Below, in pieces: positions 10,287 through 20,223 of a stretch of DNA of 64,000 bases. The notes beneath the pieces were generated by a model, which saw nothing but the letters and a program-made list of their open reading frames with translations, searched no databases and was not told the DNA's origin. The stretch's first letter is position 1; every line of letters begins with the position of its first letter. A program made the translations under genes and the position numbers. Source of the stretch: Batkoa obscura (lineage: Eukaryota; Entomophthoromycota; Entomophthoromycetes; Entomophthorales; Batkoaceae); assembly GCA_030770535.1 (NCBI GenBank), contig JASVEC010000021.1, positions 382,001-446,000 of the forward strand. Direction: 5' to 3'.

Positions 10287-10768
10287 CTAAATAATAGTAA
10301 TCTTACCATCTAAAAAGTCTGAAGCCATTAATAATTCAATTGCTAATTCAGGTTCAATTTTAATAGAAGGTACATCATATCCTGGTGATGACTGATACCT
10401 TGCTTTATAGTGTAAATAGTCTACTACTTTTTCTAATATAATACCACTAGAATTCAAAAAATAAATATAACTTCAATATTATCTTCTTATTCATTTACCT
10501 AATATCTCTAAATTCAATCCTATTCGTACTTGCTTCAAGGAAAGAAGCTAGAAGAAATGTCAAAACAAACCATTTTCAATGAAATTATAAATTGTAAAAT
10601 TACCTGGTCCATTTAACATATTTTGAATTGTCTTTGAGCCCATAGCTACTTGCTTATTTAATATAAATTCAAAACCTTCAGAAGATACTAATTTTACATA
10701 TTGATTTTTATCTCCTTTTAAATCCTTAGTTGGGTTTATTATTAAACTTGCTATTATTTACCTTCCAT
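10287..10768 (-). CDS. ELC1: Elongin C (Skp1/POZ-fold ubiquitin-ligase adaptor)
   Basis: Four predicted exons on the minus strand: 10762-10768, 10604-10714, 10499-10532 and 10287-10446. They join in frame to about 103 aa, close to the roughly 99-112 aa usual for elongin C. Diagnostic segments are YVKLVSSEGFEFIL near the start, MLNGP, RIEFRDIS and the C-terminal EPELAIELLMASDFLDG, which matches the family's PEIALELLMAANFLDC. Elongin C forms a BTB/POZ fold that links elongin A or SOCS/VHL-box proteins to cullin ligases and transcription elongation factors. The last codons are uncertain: the frame can end at the TAG at 10287-10289, or a final intron could start at the GGTAAG after FLD and give a slightly different end. 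The ATG exon is only 7 nt. Confidence 0.8.
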
Positions 10769-11140
10769 TTTTTTAAAATATTAAAGAATTGATTTTTGTT
10801 TTTTGCTTAGATCAGATCAGAATACTTAAAATAGCAAATAGGCTTGAGTTTTTAACCAATTAAAATGCATTATTTGGATAAATACTCATTTATTATATTA
10901 CTATTATAATTCTAAGTATAACAATACTATATGTTACTATATTTAATAAAAATATTAATAATGTATATAATATATTATAACCTTATTTTAAAGTTTTTAT
11001 ACTATTTATTAAGCTTTTTTTTAAATTTTAAAACTTATTATCAAATTTATTATTTAGATTTTATTGCAATAAATTTAAGAATTTAAACCAATAAAATAAA
11101 TAAACAATGTGTTCAAAAATCAAATTAATTTTTTATTAAA
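10769..11140. other. Intergenic, divergent promoter region
   Basis: An AT-rich gap between elongin C and the next gene, which are transcribed away from each other. I see no repeat or motif beyond A/T runs. Confidence 0.5.
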
Positions 11141-11757
11141 ATGCCATCCAATACTCAAAGTAAATAAAAATAATCAACGTAATAAACTTCAAGACTTAAT
11201 CCCGACTTTAGATGTTGAAGGTATTATTGATTCCACTTTAACTAATAATGGTAATAAGGAAAAAGGGCCATTTAACTGTAACCAAGTGAAAAATTATTTA
11301 ACTACAAGTAATATTAATCAAATTTTATTTTGAATTGTTTTGAATTTTCAAAATTTTAGATTGGACCGCTACATTCACTGCAGTATCTGAATCCCATAGA
11401 CCAGCAAATGGTAATTTTTTTTAAATATAAATGAAAGTAATCTTAACATAATAAAAATAAAAATAAAATAGAAAAACCGGTGATTTATAAACCTAAAGTT
11501 ACTGCTTCTGCTTGGGGTACTAAAGATGGTGGAAATAAAGCTTCACCTTGGGGGGTCAAAAAAGGTAAAATAAAACATGCTCTTTTTTAGTCGATTTTTT
11601 TAAATATTAATTATTATTAGGTGCTAAAACTGCTAATGGCTTGGATCTTTTAACTGAATTAAAAAGACCCATCACCCCTAAAGCTCCTAGTCCTCAACCT
11701 ATCCCAACAACCCCATCCAAAAAAACATTGACTACAACTACTAAAAAAAATCATTAA
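11141..11757 (+). CDS. Small protein of unknown function with WG motifs
   Basis: Five exons join in frame from ATG 11141 to TAA 11755-11757, giving about 137 aa. The first exon is MPSNTQ and the first intron is about 33 nt. Later pieces contain NWTATFTAV, then KVTASAWGTKDGG and ASPWGVKKG, and a Pro/Ser/Thr/Lys-rich C-terminus (PKAPSPQPIPTTPSKK). I recognise no family. There is no signal peptide and no transmembrane segment. The paired AWG/PWG motifs in a basic, disordered context suggest a short binding peptide, but that is speculation. Consistent splice phases and clean GT...AG borders support a real gene. Confidence 0.6.
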
Positions 11758-12284
11758 TTATTTATGTAAAATAATAATAATTATTACCTTGAAATTATAT
11801 TTTTTTCTCTATTTCTATTTTTTAAATGTTTAATGTGGTTGATTTTTTTTATATTGTGATGACTGTTTTATTATTACTTTCAATAGGTATAAATAATATT
11901 ATATTGTCGTAATCTTAATAATCTACTTTAGTAGATTTAAGATTCCATAATCTTAATAATCTACTTTAGTAGATTTAAGATTCCATAATCTTATATTTTG
12001 AAGCATTTAAATAAATATTAAATGGTGAATTAATGTTATAACTCATATTCTCCTATTAGTTTTTAATACCAATTACTATACTTTAAGAACTTCTTTATAG
12101 ATATAAGTTAATTTAAGTATAATAGGAAAGGTTAAATATCGATATTAACTCTAACGAAAAGAGCTTATATACATTCAATTTTTGGTTTCACATTCGCTTT
12201 TTATTCTTTGGGTGGTTTTTTTCGAATAAAATACCCAAAATAATCAAGTTTTAGTAATTACTTTTTTAACAAGAATCAAGCAAT
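11758..12284. other. Intergenic with a tandem palindromic repeat
   Basis: Holds the twin 38-bp palindrome at 11911-11986 and the 5' flank of KRI1. Nothing else is seen. Confidence 0.5.
11911..11986. repeat. Two exact 38-bp tandem units, each a palindrome
   Basis: The unit starts AATCTTAATAATCTAC, passes through TTTA and returns as GTAGATTTAAGATT followed by CCAT. Each unit is therefore a 34-bp inverted repeat, and the two copies are identical head to tail. A third partial start (AATCTTAT) follows. It lies about 150 bp downstream of the preceding gene's stop. Confidence 0.9.
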
Positions 12285-14377
12285 ATGTCAGATAGTGAAG
12301 ATTTGTCCATCAATATCAATGAAAACTTTGCTCATGAATATCAAAAGCGAAAACAAAATGAAGATCTATTAAAAAGTAAGTGGAATTTTTAATATTCACA
12401 AGAACTTTATTAATCATTTATTTAGTTAAAAGTCAATTTCGAGGTCAAGAAATCAGTGATGAAAAAGCGGAAAAGATCTTAGAAAGGAAGCGTAAATTCG
12501 GTGTCGATAAAGAATATGATGAAGAAGAAGGAGTTAATATATATGTTGATGATAGTGAAGCTTATTTTGATACTAGTGAAGAAGAAGAGGATGAACAAGG
12601 AGAATTGATCACAAAGGAAGTCGATTCTCAATTACTAAAAACATTTGTATTATTAAAAGCTAAAGATGAATCTGTTTATGATAAAGAAAAGGTTTTATTT
12701 GATAATAAACTTATTGAAGAAGCCGCTTTGAAGGCTAAGAAGAAAAAAGAGGAACTTGAGCTTAATAAGGAACAGGTGATAACTTTAGGTGGGTTAAAAA
12801 GAGATAAACTAAATAAAGGAGAACATATTGTAGACGATGTAGAGGACGAAGAAGCTCGTGAAGAAAATAAAGTTTTAACTCATCATGAAGAACAAGAAAA
12901 ACTTAAAAATGAATTAAAGGTATATTTGTATAAATAATTGTTTGAACATTAATAATAATTTAATTAGTCTGCTATCGATAATAATGATTTAGGTGAAGAT
13001 GAAGACGAATTTTTTACAACACGAAATAAAACCCGAGATGAAGAAAATGCAGAAGAAGAAGATTATAAAAATTTTTTATTGGAAGAAATGTCCAAAGTTG
13101 ATACATCTAAAAAAGTATATGACCAATGGGCTAATTTTAAAAATAATCCGTCAATCAATAAAGATGATGCATTTTTAATGGAGTAAGAGTTTAATTTAAT
13201 TTATACATCAAAATAAAATATTAAATTATTACTAGTTATATATTAAACCGAGGTTGGATCGACAAAAATGTAGGAAAAACACCTAGTTATAAAGAAGTAG
13301 TTGGAGAAATTGAAAGTGAAGAAGAAATTGAAAAAGCAGAAACTTTTGAACAAGAATATAATTTTCGATATGAAGAACCAAACGCACATCAACTTGTTTC
13401 ATTTCCAAGAAATGTGGAAACTTCATTGAGAACTAAAGTATCAAAGAAAAAGAAACAAAGAGAAAGAAAGAAAGAACGTAAAGAATTGGAGAAAAAGAAG
13501 GAAGAAGAAGAAGTTAGAAGACAAAAGAACATCAAAATGACAGAAATTAAAAATACAATCGAAGAACTTAAAAAAGTTACTAAAGATCCTACTATTGATA
13601 TTAATACTTTAGAAAAGGAATTAGATGTGGACTTTGATCCTAATACTTATGATAGTAAATTTACTAATAAATTTAATGATGATTATTATCAAGCTGGAGA
13701 GGTAATTCAAATTACTTTTATCTAATAATAATAATAATAATAATATCTCATTTTAATAGAGTGATAATGAAAAACCAGTATTTGACGATGATATAGATAT
13801 TGGAGATCTCGAAGCTCAACAAACGCCTGAAGAAGTCGAAAAAGTGAAACAAGAAGCTATGAAATTATTAGGAGAATTGTATAAAATGGACTATGAAGAT
13901 AAAGTAAGTTCAATTTGTATATAGATATAAAAATAATGAAGTATTGATAATTATATATTTTTTTAGATTGATGATCTTGAAACAAGATTTAAATATCGTA
14001 AAGTAGATAAATTTTCAGGTGGTTTAGAACCAGTAGATATTTTATTAGCTGAAGAAAAAGATTTAAATCAAATTGTTCCATTGAGAGAATTAGCACCGTA
14101 AGTTCAAGAATATATACAAATATTATATATAAATATTTATTAATTATATATTATTTTTAGTTATCGTGAAGGAGGTAGAAAAAAGAGTGTTAGAAAAGAT
14201 AGAGTTAAAGGATTACGTCGAAAATTCAAAGAAGATGGTATTATCTCAAAAGATCAATATAATCAACTTTATAAAAAAAACAAATTGGAAAAAGAAAAGA
14301 CTGAAAAAGAAAAGAGCAAAAACAAAAGTAAAAGTGATAAAAAAGATAAAGATAAAGATAGTAAAGAAGATGAATAA
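12285..14377 (+). CDS. KRI1: KRI1-like ribosome biogenesis factor
   Basis: About six introns of 45-60 nt split this gene. Start context is CAATATGTCAGAT at 12285, giving MSDSEDLSININENFAHEY. Diagnostic KRI1 features in order: the ININENFA N-terminal block, the acidic SEEEEDEQGELIT followed by QLLKTFVLLKAKD, a central DYILNRGWIDK, SFPRNVETSLRTK plus a lysine/glutamate coiled coil, and the conserved C-terminal MDYEDKIDDLETRFKYRKV. The protein ends in a very basic KSKNKSKSDKK tail and DSKEDE. KRI1 works in the nucleolus with Krr1 on early small-subunit processing. The strongly alternating acidic and basic composition fits a nucleolar assembly factor. Expected length (about 590 aa) is normal for the family. 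Confidence 0.9.
13724..13744. repeat. (TAA)n microsatellite inside a KRI1 intron
   Basis: About seven TAA/ATA units lie in the intron between the YYQAGE and SDNEKP exons. Confidence 0.8.
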
Positions 14378-14543
14378 GTAGCTTATTATCATCTTCTTAC
14401 ATCCACAACTCCCCTCCTTAATTCAATATCCAAAAAAGCTATCCTTAGATTTTTGTTAAAATTTTAATATATTTTATAGACTTTTATAGATTATTTGGTA
14501 TTTTATTTTTATTTTATTTTATTTTTATTTATTTGGCTAATCT

Positions 14544-14648
14544 AAATGGGAATGTATTATTGTGTTCAAGAATTGTCCTAACAATATTTTCGCTGAAATA
14601 GCGCTTAAAAAATGGAAAAATAGTGAAACTAAAAAACACCTCTAAATA
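14544..14648 (+). mobile_element. MITE copy 11 (TGGGGATGT family)
   Basis: Full length with mutated ends (AAATGGGAATGT / CACCTCTAAATA). The core CGCTGAAATAGCGCTT is readable. Confidence 0.85.
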
Positions 14649-14682
14649 TTAAAAATAAATAGCTTTGAATTTGATAAATTAT

Positions 14683-14790
14683 TAATGGTGATGTTTTTTT
14701 TGGCTTCATTATTTTTTCCATCTTTTAAGCGCTATTTGAGTAGAAAAATTGTTAGCAAAATTCTTAAACACAAAAATACATCCCCAATAT
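14683..14790 (-). mobile_element. MITE copy 12 (TGGGGATGT family)
   Basis: Full length, minus orientation, core AAGCGCTATTTGAGTAG. Together with copy 11 it forms a spaced inverted pair. Confidence 0.9.
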
Positions 14791-14914
14791 TAATTAATAA
14801 AATTTAATTTGAATTATTTATCAAGAATATTATGTAAATGAATTATAAAAGAAATTTGTTAATCAATAATAAAAAATAATTTTATTTAAACATATAATAT
14901 AAAAATATAAAAAT

Positions 14915-15022
14915 ATATGGGGATGTTTTTTTTGGCTTCATTACTTTTTCCACCTTCCAAGCGCTATTTAAGTGGAAAAATTGTTAGTAAAATTGTTAGA
15001 CACAAAAACACATCCCCATATA
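14915..15022 (-). mobile_element. MITE copy 13 (TGGGGATGT family)
   Basis: Near consensus with both termini intact (ATATGGGGATGT / ACATCCCCATAT). It lies in the 3' flank of the acyl-CoA ligase. Confidence 0.95.
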
Positions 15023-15038
15023 TATCTTTATATTTAAA

Positions 15039-17063
15039 TTATAATTTTGATTTATTAATTTTCGATAATTCTTTATCCCTAATTAATCTCCTTAATATTT
15101 TACCTGAAGGTGATTTTGGTATATGATCTACAATTTTAATACCACCTCTGAGATGTTTATAATAAGCTAAATCATGGTGAACTTTAATTTTAATTTGTTC
15201 GATTAATGCATCATAAGATATTGGATTTCCAGGATCAGTTAAGCTTGGTTTTAATACAATAAACGCTTTTGGTACTTCTCCTGCTTCATCATTAGGCACT
15301 CCAATTACACAACAATCTGTTACTTGTGGTTGAGCTAATAATAAGGCTTCTAATTCAGCTGGAGCTACTTGAAATCCACGATACTATTTAAATAATTAAA
15401 TTATTATTATTTAATGTATAAAGATATAAATATATATATATACAAATATAAACATATTTACTTTGATAAGTTCTTTAGCCCTATCTACAATATATAATCG
15501 ATATTGTTTATCAAAATAACCCACATCACCTGTACGCATAAACCCATTACTATCAAACATAGCTTTTGTAGCTTCTGGATTATTTAAGTATCCCTAGAAA
15601 AGTAATAAAGAGGTTAAAATTAAAAAGAAATTAATAAATTTTTACTATCATAATATTAGGTCCTTTGACCCAGAGTTCTCCAATTTCTCCAATTGGTAAT
15701 GTTTTTCCAGTCTCTAGACTTACTATTTTGGCTGCCATATTTGGTACTAAACTACCAACTGATTCATTACTGCCTGTACTTAAAGTAACTACTGATACAC
15801 AGGGTGATGCTTCAGTCATACCTATTAATGTATATAAATGAATTTAATTAAATAACAATAATAATAAATAACAATTATTAATTATTGTTATTACCATATC
15901 CTTGAAACATATGACATTTAAATCTTGTACCAGCTAAATTAGATACTTCAATTGGTAACGGTGCCGCTCCTGAAAATATAAACTCAACAGATGTTAAATC
16001 ATAATTATCTACTATTGGATCCTAACAAATTAATTAAAATTAAAACTTAATTAATTCAATTATCTTACTTTTGCTAATGCTAATATAACAGGAGGAGCGA
16101 GAAATAGCGAAGTGATTTTATGAGTTTGAATAGATTGAAGTAACTAAAATAAAAGTTAATAATTTGATCCTAATAAAGATAAAAATAAAAATAAAAATAC
16201 CTTTTTTAATTCAAATTTTTTAATAACAATTACTGTTTCAAATGAATGAATTGCAGTTAATAACAAGATTTGAATACCATAACAATGAAAGAAAGGTAAT
16301 AAACCTAATACAACTCGACCCATTGATTTAAATTCATCCAATGCTACTTCATTTTGCATAATATTAGCAATTTCATTAAAATGAGAGGTCATCACTCCTT
16401 TTGGTTTACCCGTAGTACCAGAAGAATAAGCAATTAAAGCAATTTGTTCTTTGCATTCTTCTTCATTTTGAAATTTTAAACTTTCACAAAAAGATTTACT
16501 AAAAATGGACTCAAAATTTACTAACTCTTTTGTTTCTCGTTTATCCATATTAATTAATTGAATTGATTGATTTAGTTTTTGATTCACTTTTTTTAATACT
16601 CCAATTTGATCTTCAATTGTAAACATTATTTTTGCATTTGAATCTTTAATTTGATGTAAAACTTCAGTTTCAGTATAGGCTGGATTAATTGTAGTAACTA
16701 TTATACCTAATAAAAATATCATATGAAAAAGTTTCAATATTATAAAAAAAACTTATACTTACCTACTGAACAAGCGGCTAAAAAGATAGTAGCGTAATTA
16801 ATATGATTTGGTGAAAAAATAGCAATCACATCATTTCTTTTTAATCTTAAATTGTTAACAAGTCCAGAAGCTAATAAATTCACTTCTTTTCTTAATTGTG
16901 TATGACTTATTGTTTCTCCTGTTAAATCATCTACAAATGCTCTTATTGAGTGATTGATTCCATTCTTGATATTTGGATTATGTCCTTTTAATATGAAATC
17001 CGATAAGTTTTGTTGATATGGTATAAATAAATTATCATATTTTGAATATATTAATTCAGTCAT
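15039..17063 (-). CDS. Peroxisomal acyl-CoA ligase (4-coumarate-CoA ligase-like)
   Basis: An ANL-superfamily AMP-forming ligase of roughly 540 aa split by about six introns. The AMP-binding P-loop [13 protein letters not shown] lies in the second exon, LPFFHCYG follows, then a YGMTEASP motif across a splice, [11 protein letters not shown], the [10 protein letters not shown] adenylate-binding aspartate, the hinge DRAKELIK, and [12 protein letters not shown] into the C-terminal lid. The catalytic lysine is in SPSGKILRR. The protein ends in Ser-Lys-Leu, a classical type 1 peroxisomal targeting signal. The enzyme would activate a carboxylic acid to its CoA thioester in peroxisomes, feeding beta-oxidation or related pathways. 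Which acid cannot be read from sequence; the 4CL-like scaffold in fungi covers aromatic and medium/long-chain substrates. Confidence 0.9.
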
Positions 17064-18179
17064 CCTTTGTTGCTTTGAATAATTAAAATAATAAAAAGTA
17101 AAATTGAATATTTACTATTTTTATATTTTTTAAATATGCTTGTGATCATGTGTGTTGATGTAAATGCTCATTTGATTGGTTTGAGTAAGGGATAAATTTA
17201 TAACAATTGAAATTATGGATAAACTAGTTAAATATGTAATTTAAGTGTTATATTTGCGTTAATACAATCCGCACTCAATGCTATTGAATACCTTTAGTAT
17301 GTAAAGCTCTATTATTAACTGAGTTTTATAAACAATATAAAACAATATAAAAATAACATAATATAAAATCTTATAAGTTTATTTGATTCTAGAATAATGG
17401 TCATTTTTTATGGTAGTAGTTAGTTCATATAATTCTAAATAGTATATTTGAGATAAGAGAATTAATTAATATGAAGATTTTTTTTTGGTTTTATCACTTT
17501 TTCTATCTTTTAAGCACTATTTAAGTGAAAAGGTTGTTAGTAAAATTCTTAAACAAAAAAATATATTTCCATACAGTGTTAAGATATTCATTATTTGTAA
17601 GCATTTATCTTTATTTCTATAGTTATTTTCAAATTTATTTTTTATCATTACCTTTATGTATCATATTTAATAAACTTAGATGATTTTGTATTGTTTTAAT
17701 TTTGATAAACTTTATTTTATTTGAATCAAACATTTTATTCATGTTAATTTTTTATAATAGTATCTTATATCTAAATAAATTATTCAAAAGTAAACTTTTT
17801 ATTTACAATAGTCATATAAAAGATTTAATTTTTCATATAAAAAATGAAACATTTAAAAAGATCTTTTAAATTGAGCTAAATATTTTAAATATTAAAATAT
17901 AATATAAAGTAATTTGATTATTATAGAAATAGATTATGATAAAAAGATTCCATTGATATATATATATATCGCTTTTATTTAATGTAATTTTAAAACATAT
18001 GATATTGAATTTTTTCAAATGGAATAATAATGAATGTAAAATAATTTCAAAAGTAAACAATACAATTGAGCTACTACTTATAACTCTAAAGTAAACTCAT
18101 TAAACAGATTTGAGAAAAGGATTAAAGTTAGATGGTGTACTTAAACGTCAATAAATCTATTTAAGCAATGCTATAAAAA
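17064..18179. other. Intergenic, AT-rich
   Basis: No gene is seen. It contains MITE copy 14 and short (TA)n runs near 17957. An open frame at 17866-18060 is low-complexity Ile/Phe/Tyr and not credible. Confidence 0.5.
17469..17573 (-). mobile_element. MITE copy 14 (TGGGGATGT family)
   Basis: Full length with both ends diverged (ATATGAAGAT / ATTTCCATAC). Core is AAGCACTATTTAAGTG. Confidence 0.8.
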
Positions 18180-19302
18180 ACTAAAATTTATCAAATAATG
18201 AGAAATTATTATAAGATATAAAACAACCTTAATAAGATTTTAAAAAACGATTTACTTTACACTCTTTATAGACTAATTTTATAGGATTTGTTAAATCTAA
18301 AGTATACAAAGGTGAAAAAGGAAAAGCACCAAATTTAGTAGATGTACCACCCTCGACTGATACCATTTTATCCACAATTAGGGTGGATGATAATCCAAAT
18401 AAAGCTCTGATATATCTTTAATAACAGTAATGTTTTTCCAAGATTTAGAAGAAAGACCAAACATTATAATATTATCCATCTTTAAGGGTTCGTTTTCATA
18501 TACCTTATTACCACCTATAATATACAATCGACTGCTATAAATAGCAGAGGTATGTAAATCAATCCAAGCTCCATTGTTACTTAATAAACTTCATGCATTA
18601 TCATTAGTACTATACAGGGATGTATTTTTATGTTTAAGAATTTTACTAACAAATCTTCCGCTCAAATAGCGCTTAAAAGATGTAAAAAGTCATAAAACCA
18701 AAAAAACATTACCATATTTTGATACTATTCCTCTACCTTCCACTGCCATTAAATAGGAATGATTAATGACATCCCCATAATGTTAATATATATCAGAATC
18801 TTTATTATCTATAGTCATGGACGATAAATACGTAAAAAGCTCTATTTTATTCCCATTTATAAACTTGTTAGTATTAAAAAAGATATCCACTCTCTTTTTA
18901 TTTGCTTTCTATTTTTTATCATTCAAATCAAAAATTTGGGATCCGTTCTCTTTACTTGTGTTCCTATCTTCAACTACATATATACTATTGTACTTATTAT
19001 TGATTACGGGACTTAAAAGATCTTGTCCTAGGCCAATAGCATCCGGAATAGATTTTCATGGAATAAAAGTTTTATCTTCTAAATTCAGTCCTTCTTTAAG
19101 ATTTAACAAGTCTTATTTCATTAAATTTTTCATCTCCATTATCATTACAATTGGCTAACCCACCAACACAATATAAGCTGCCATCAAGTATCCAACAATC
19201 GATACCATATATATTTAGTGTACTATTACTAGTTATAAACTTTAAAAAAGAAACTGTGGCAGATAAAAGCAAAATAATTAAAAATGAAACTTTGAGTTCC
19301 AC
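18180..19302 (-). pseudogene. Kelch membrane-protein pseudogene (paralog 3)
   Basis: A decayed paralog of the intact kelch genes. From right to left on the minus strand I can read a signal-like start (MELKVSFLIILLL), then DGSLYCVGGLA, an HYGDVINHSYLM...EGRG block (compare HYGGV...EARG), SAIYSSRLYIIGGNK, SWKNITVIKDI, STKFGAFPF with YTLDLTNPIKLVYKE, and finally GCFISYNNF (compare GCLTYYNDH). The blocks are in different frames with several stops and shifts. The transmembrane segment and tail are missing. MITE copy 15 is inserted in the middle (18611-18717). Confidence 0.8.
18611..18717 (+). mobile_element. MITE copy 15, inserted in the kelch pseudogene
   Basis: Full length, plus orientation. 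Ends have changed (TATACAGGGATGT / ACATTACCATAT). It splits the recognisable kelch sequence. Confidence 0.9.
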
Positions 19303-20223
19303 TTATGTATTTACTTTCGTTATTATATTTCAATATAATGGTTTAAATTAGCCATCTTATGGATTTCTTGTTGAATTTTGTTTGCTAAATTCCTTTTCTT
19401 TTTATTATGGTACTTTGAACCTTAATTACAGTTGATTATCAAATTAATCCTATTAACCACATTGAATCTTAAAACTTGTATTTGTAAAAGTGTAGCATAA
19501 ATTCTTCCATATCTATTATATGGGGATGTATTTTTGTGTTTAAGAATTTTACCAACAAATTTTCCGCTTAAATGGCGCTTAGAAAATGGAAAAAATAATG
19601 AAGTCAAAAAAAACACTCCCATACATATTTATTTTGAAACAAACTACATAAATAATATATGATTTAATTAAAAAATAACGATTTTAAGTACAAAGAAACC
19701 GTATAATAATATTTTAAATACTTAAACAATTTGAAACGTAATAATAAAGATAGGGTCATAAAATATATATTGACTTAGCTAATCCTTTAAGCTCTATTGT
19801 TACTATATATATAGGTGATAACTTGGTTTTTAAGAAGCTTTGGTAAATGAAATTTTATTTAATTTACTAAATATAGAAAATTATTAAAAAATTAAAAACT
19901 ACCATTGACAAAATATAAGTATGAAAGGCTTATAGCTACTGATATACTTATCTATAACAAATGACTTGAATTCGCATTAATACTGATACTTTAATAATAG
20001 CCATATTAAATTATACATTGTATAGTCTCTGTTAATACACATATGTAAAAATAAATAGCAAATAAATATAAATATAATTTTTTCTAAATTAGAAAGTTTA
20101 AAAAATCAGAAAAAAATCAGAAGTTTATTTTTACTATATAACTTTTATATATATAGAATATCATATTTATTATAAAATTAATACAAAAAACTAGAAACCA
20201 TAATCAAACTAATCAACCAATAA
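19303..20223. other. Intergenic, AT-rich
   Basis: It holds MITE copy 16; otherwise no gene or structured repeat was seen. Confidence 0.5.
19517..19624 (+). mobile_element. MITE copy 16 (TGGGGATGT family)
   Basis: Full length, plus orientation, close to consensus. Right end is ACACTCCCATAC. Confidence 0.9.

Larger units (their letters stand above)
14378..15038. other. Convergent intergenic region with three MITEs
   Basis: The 3' ends of KRI1 and the acyl-CoA ligase face each other here. The gap is largely MITE copies 11, 12 and 13; copy 13 ends 16 bp from the ligase stop. Confidence 0.6.

Noticed and set aside
14917-15126. Open frame of 69 codons, and the similar one at 19422-19622
   Set aside because: Both are translations of MITE copies (shared FKRYLSGK-like string) and run into flanking DNA or a gene on the other strand.
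17866-18060. Open frame of 64 codons on the minus strand
   Set aside because: Low-complexity Ile/Phe/Tyr from AT-rich DNA; no splice partners or similarity.
18721-18790. CATCCCCATAAT near 18770 looked like another MITE end
   Set aside because: On the minus strand it encodes the HYGD block of the kelch pseudogene; no MITE core accompanies it.
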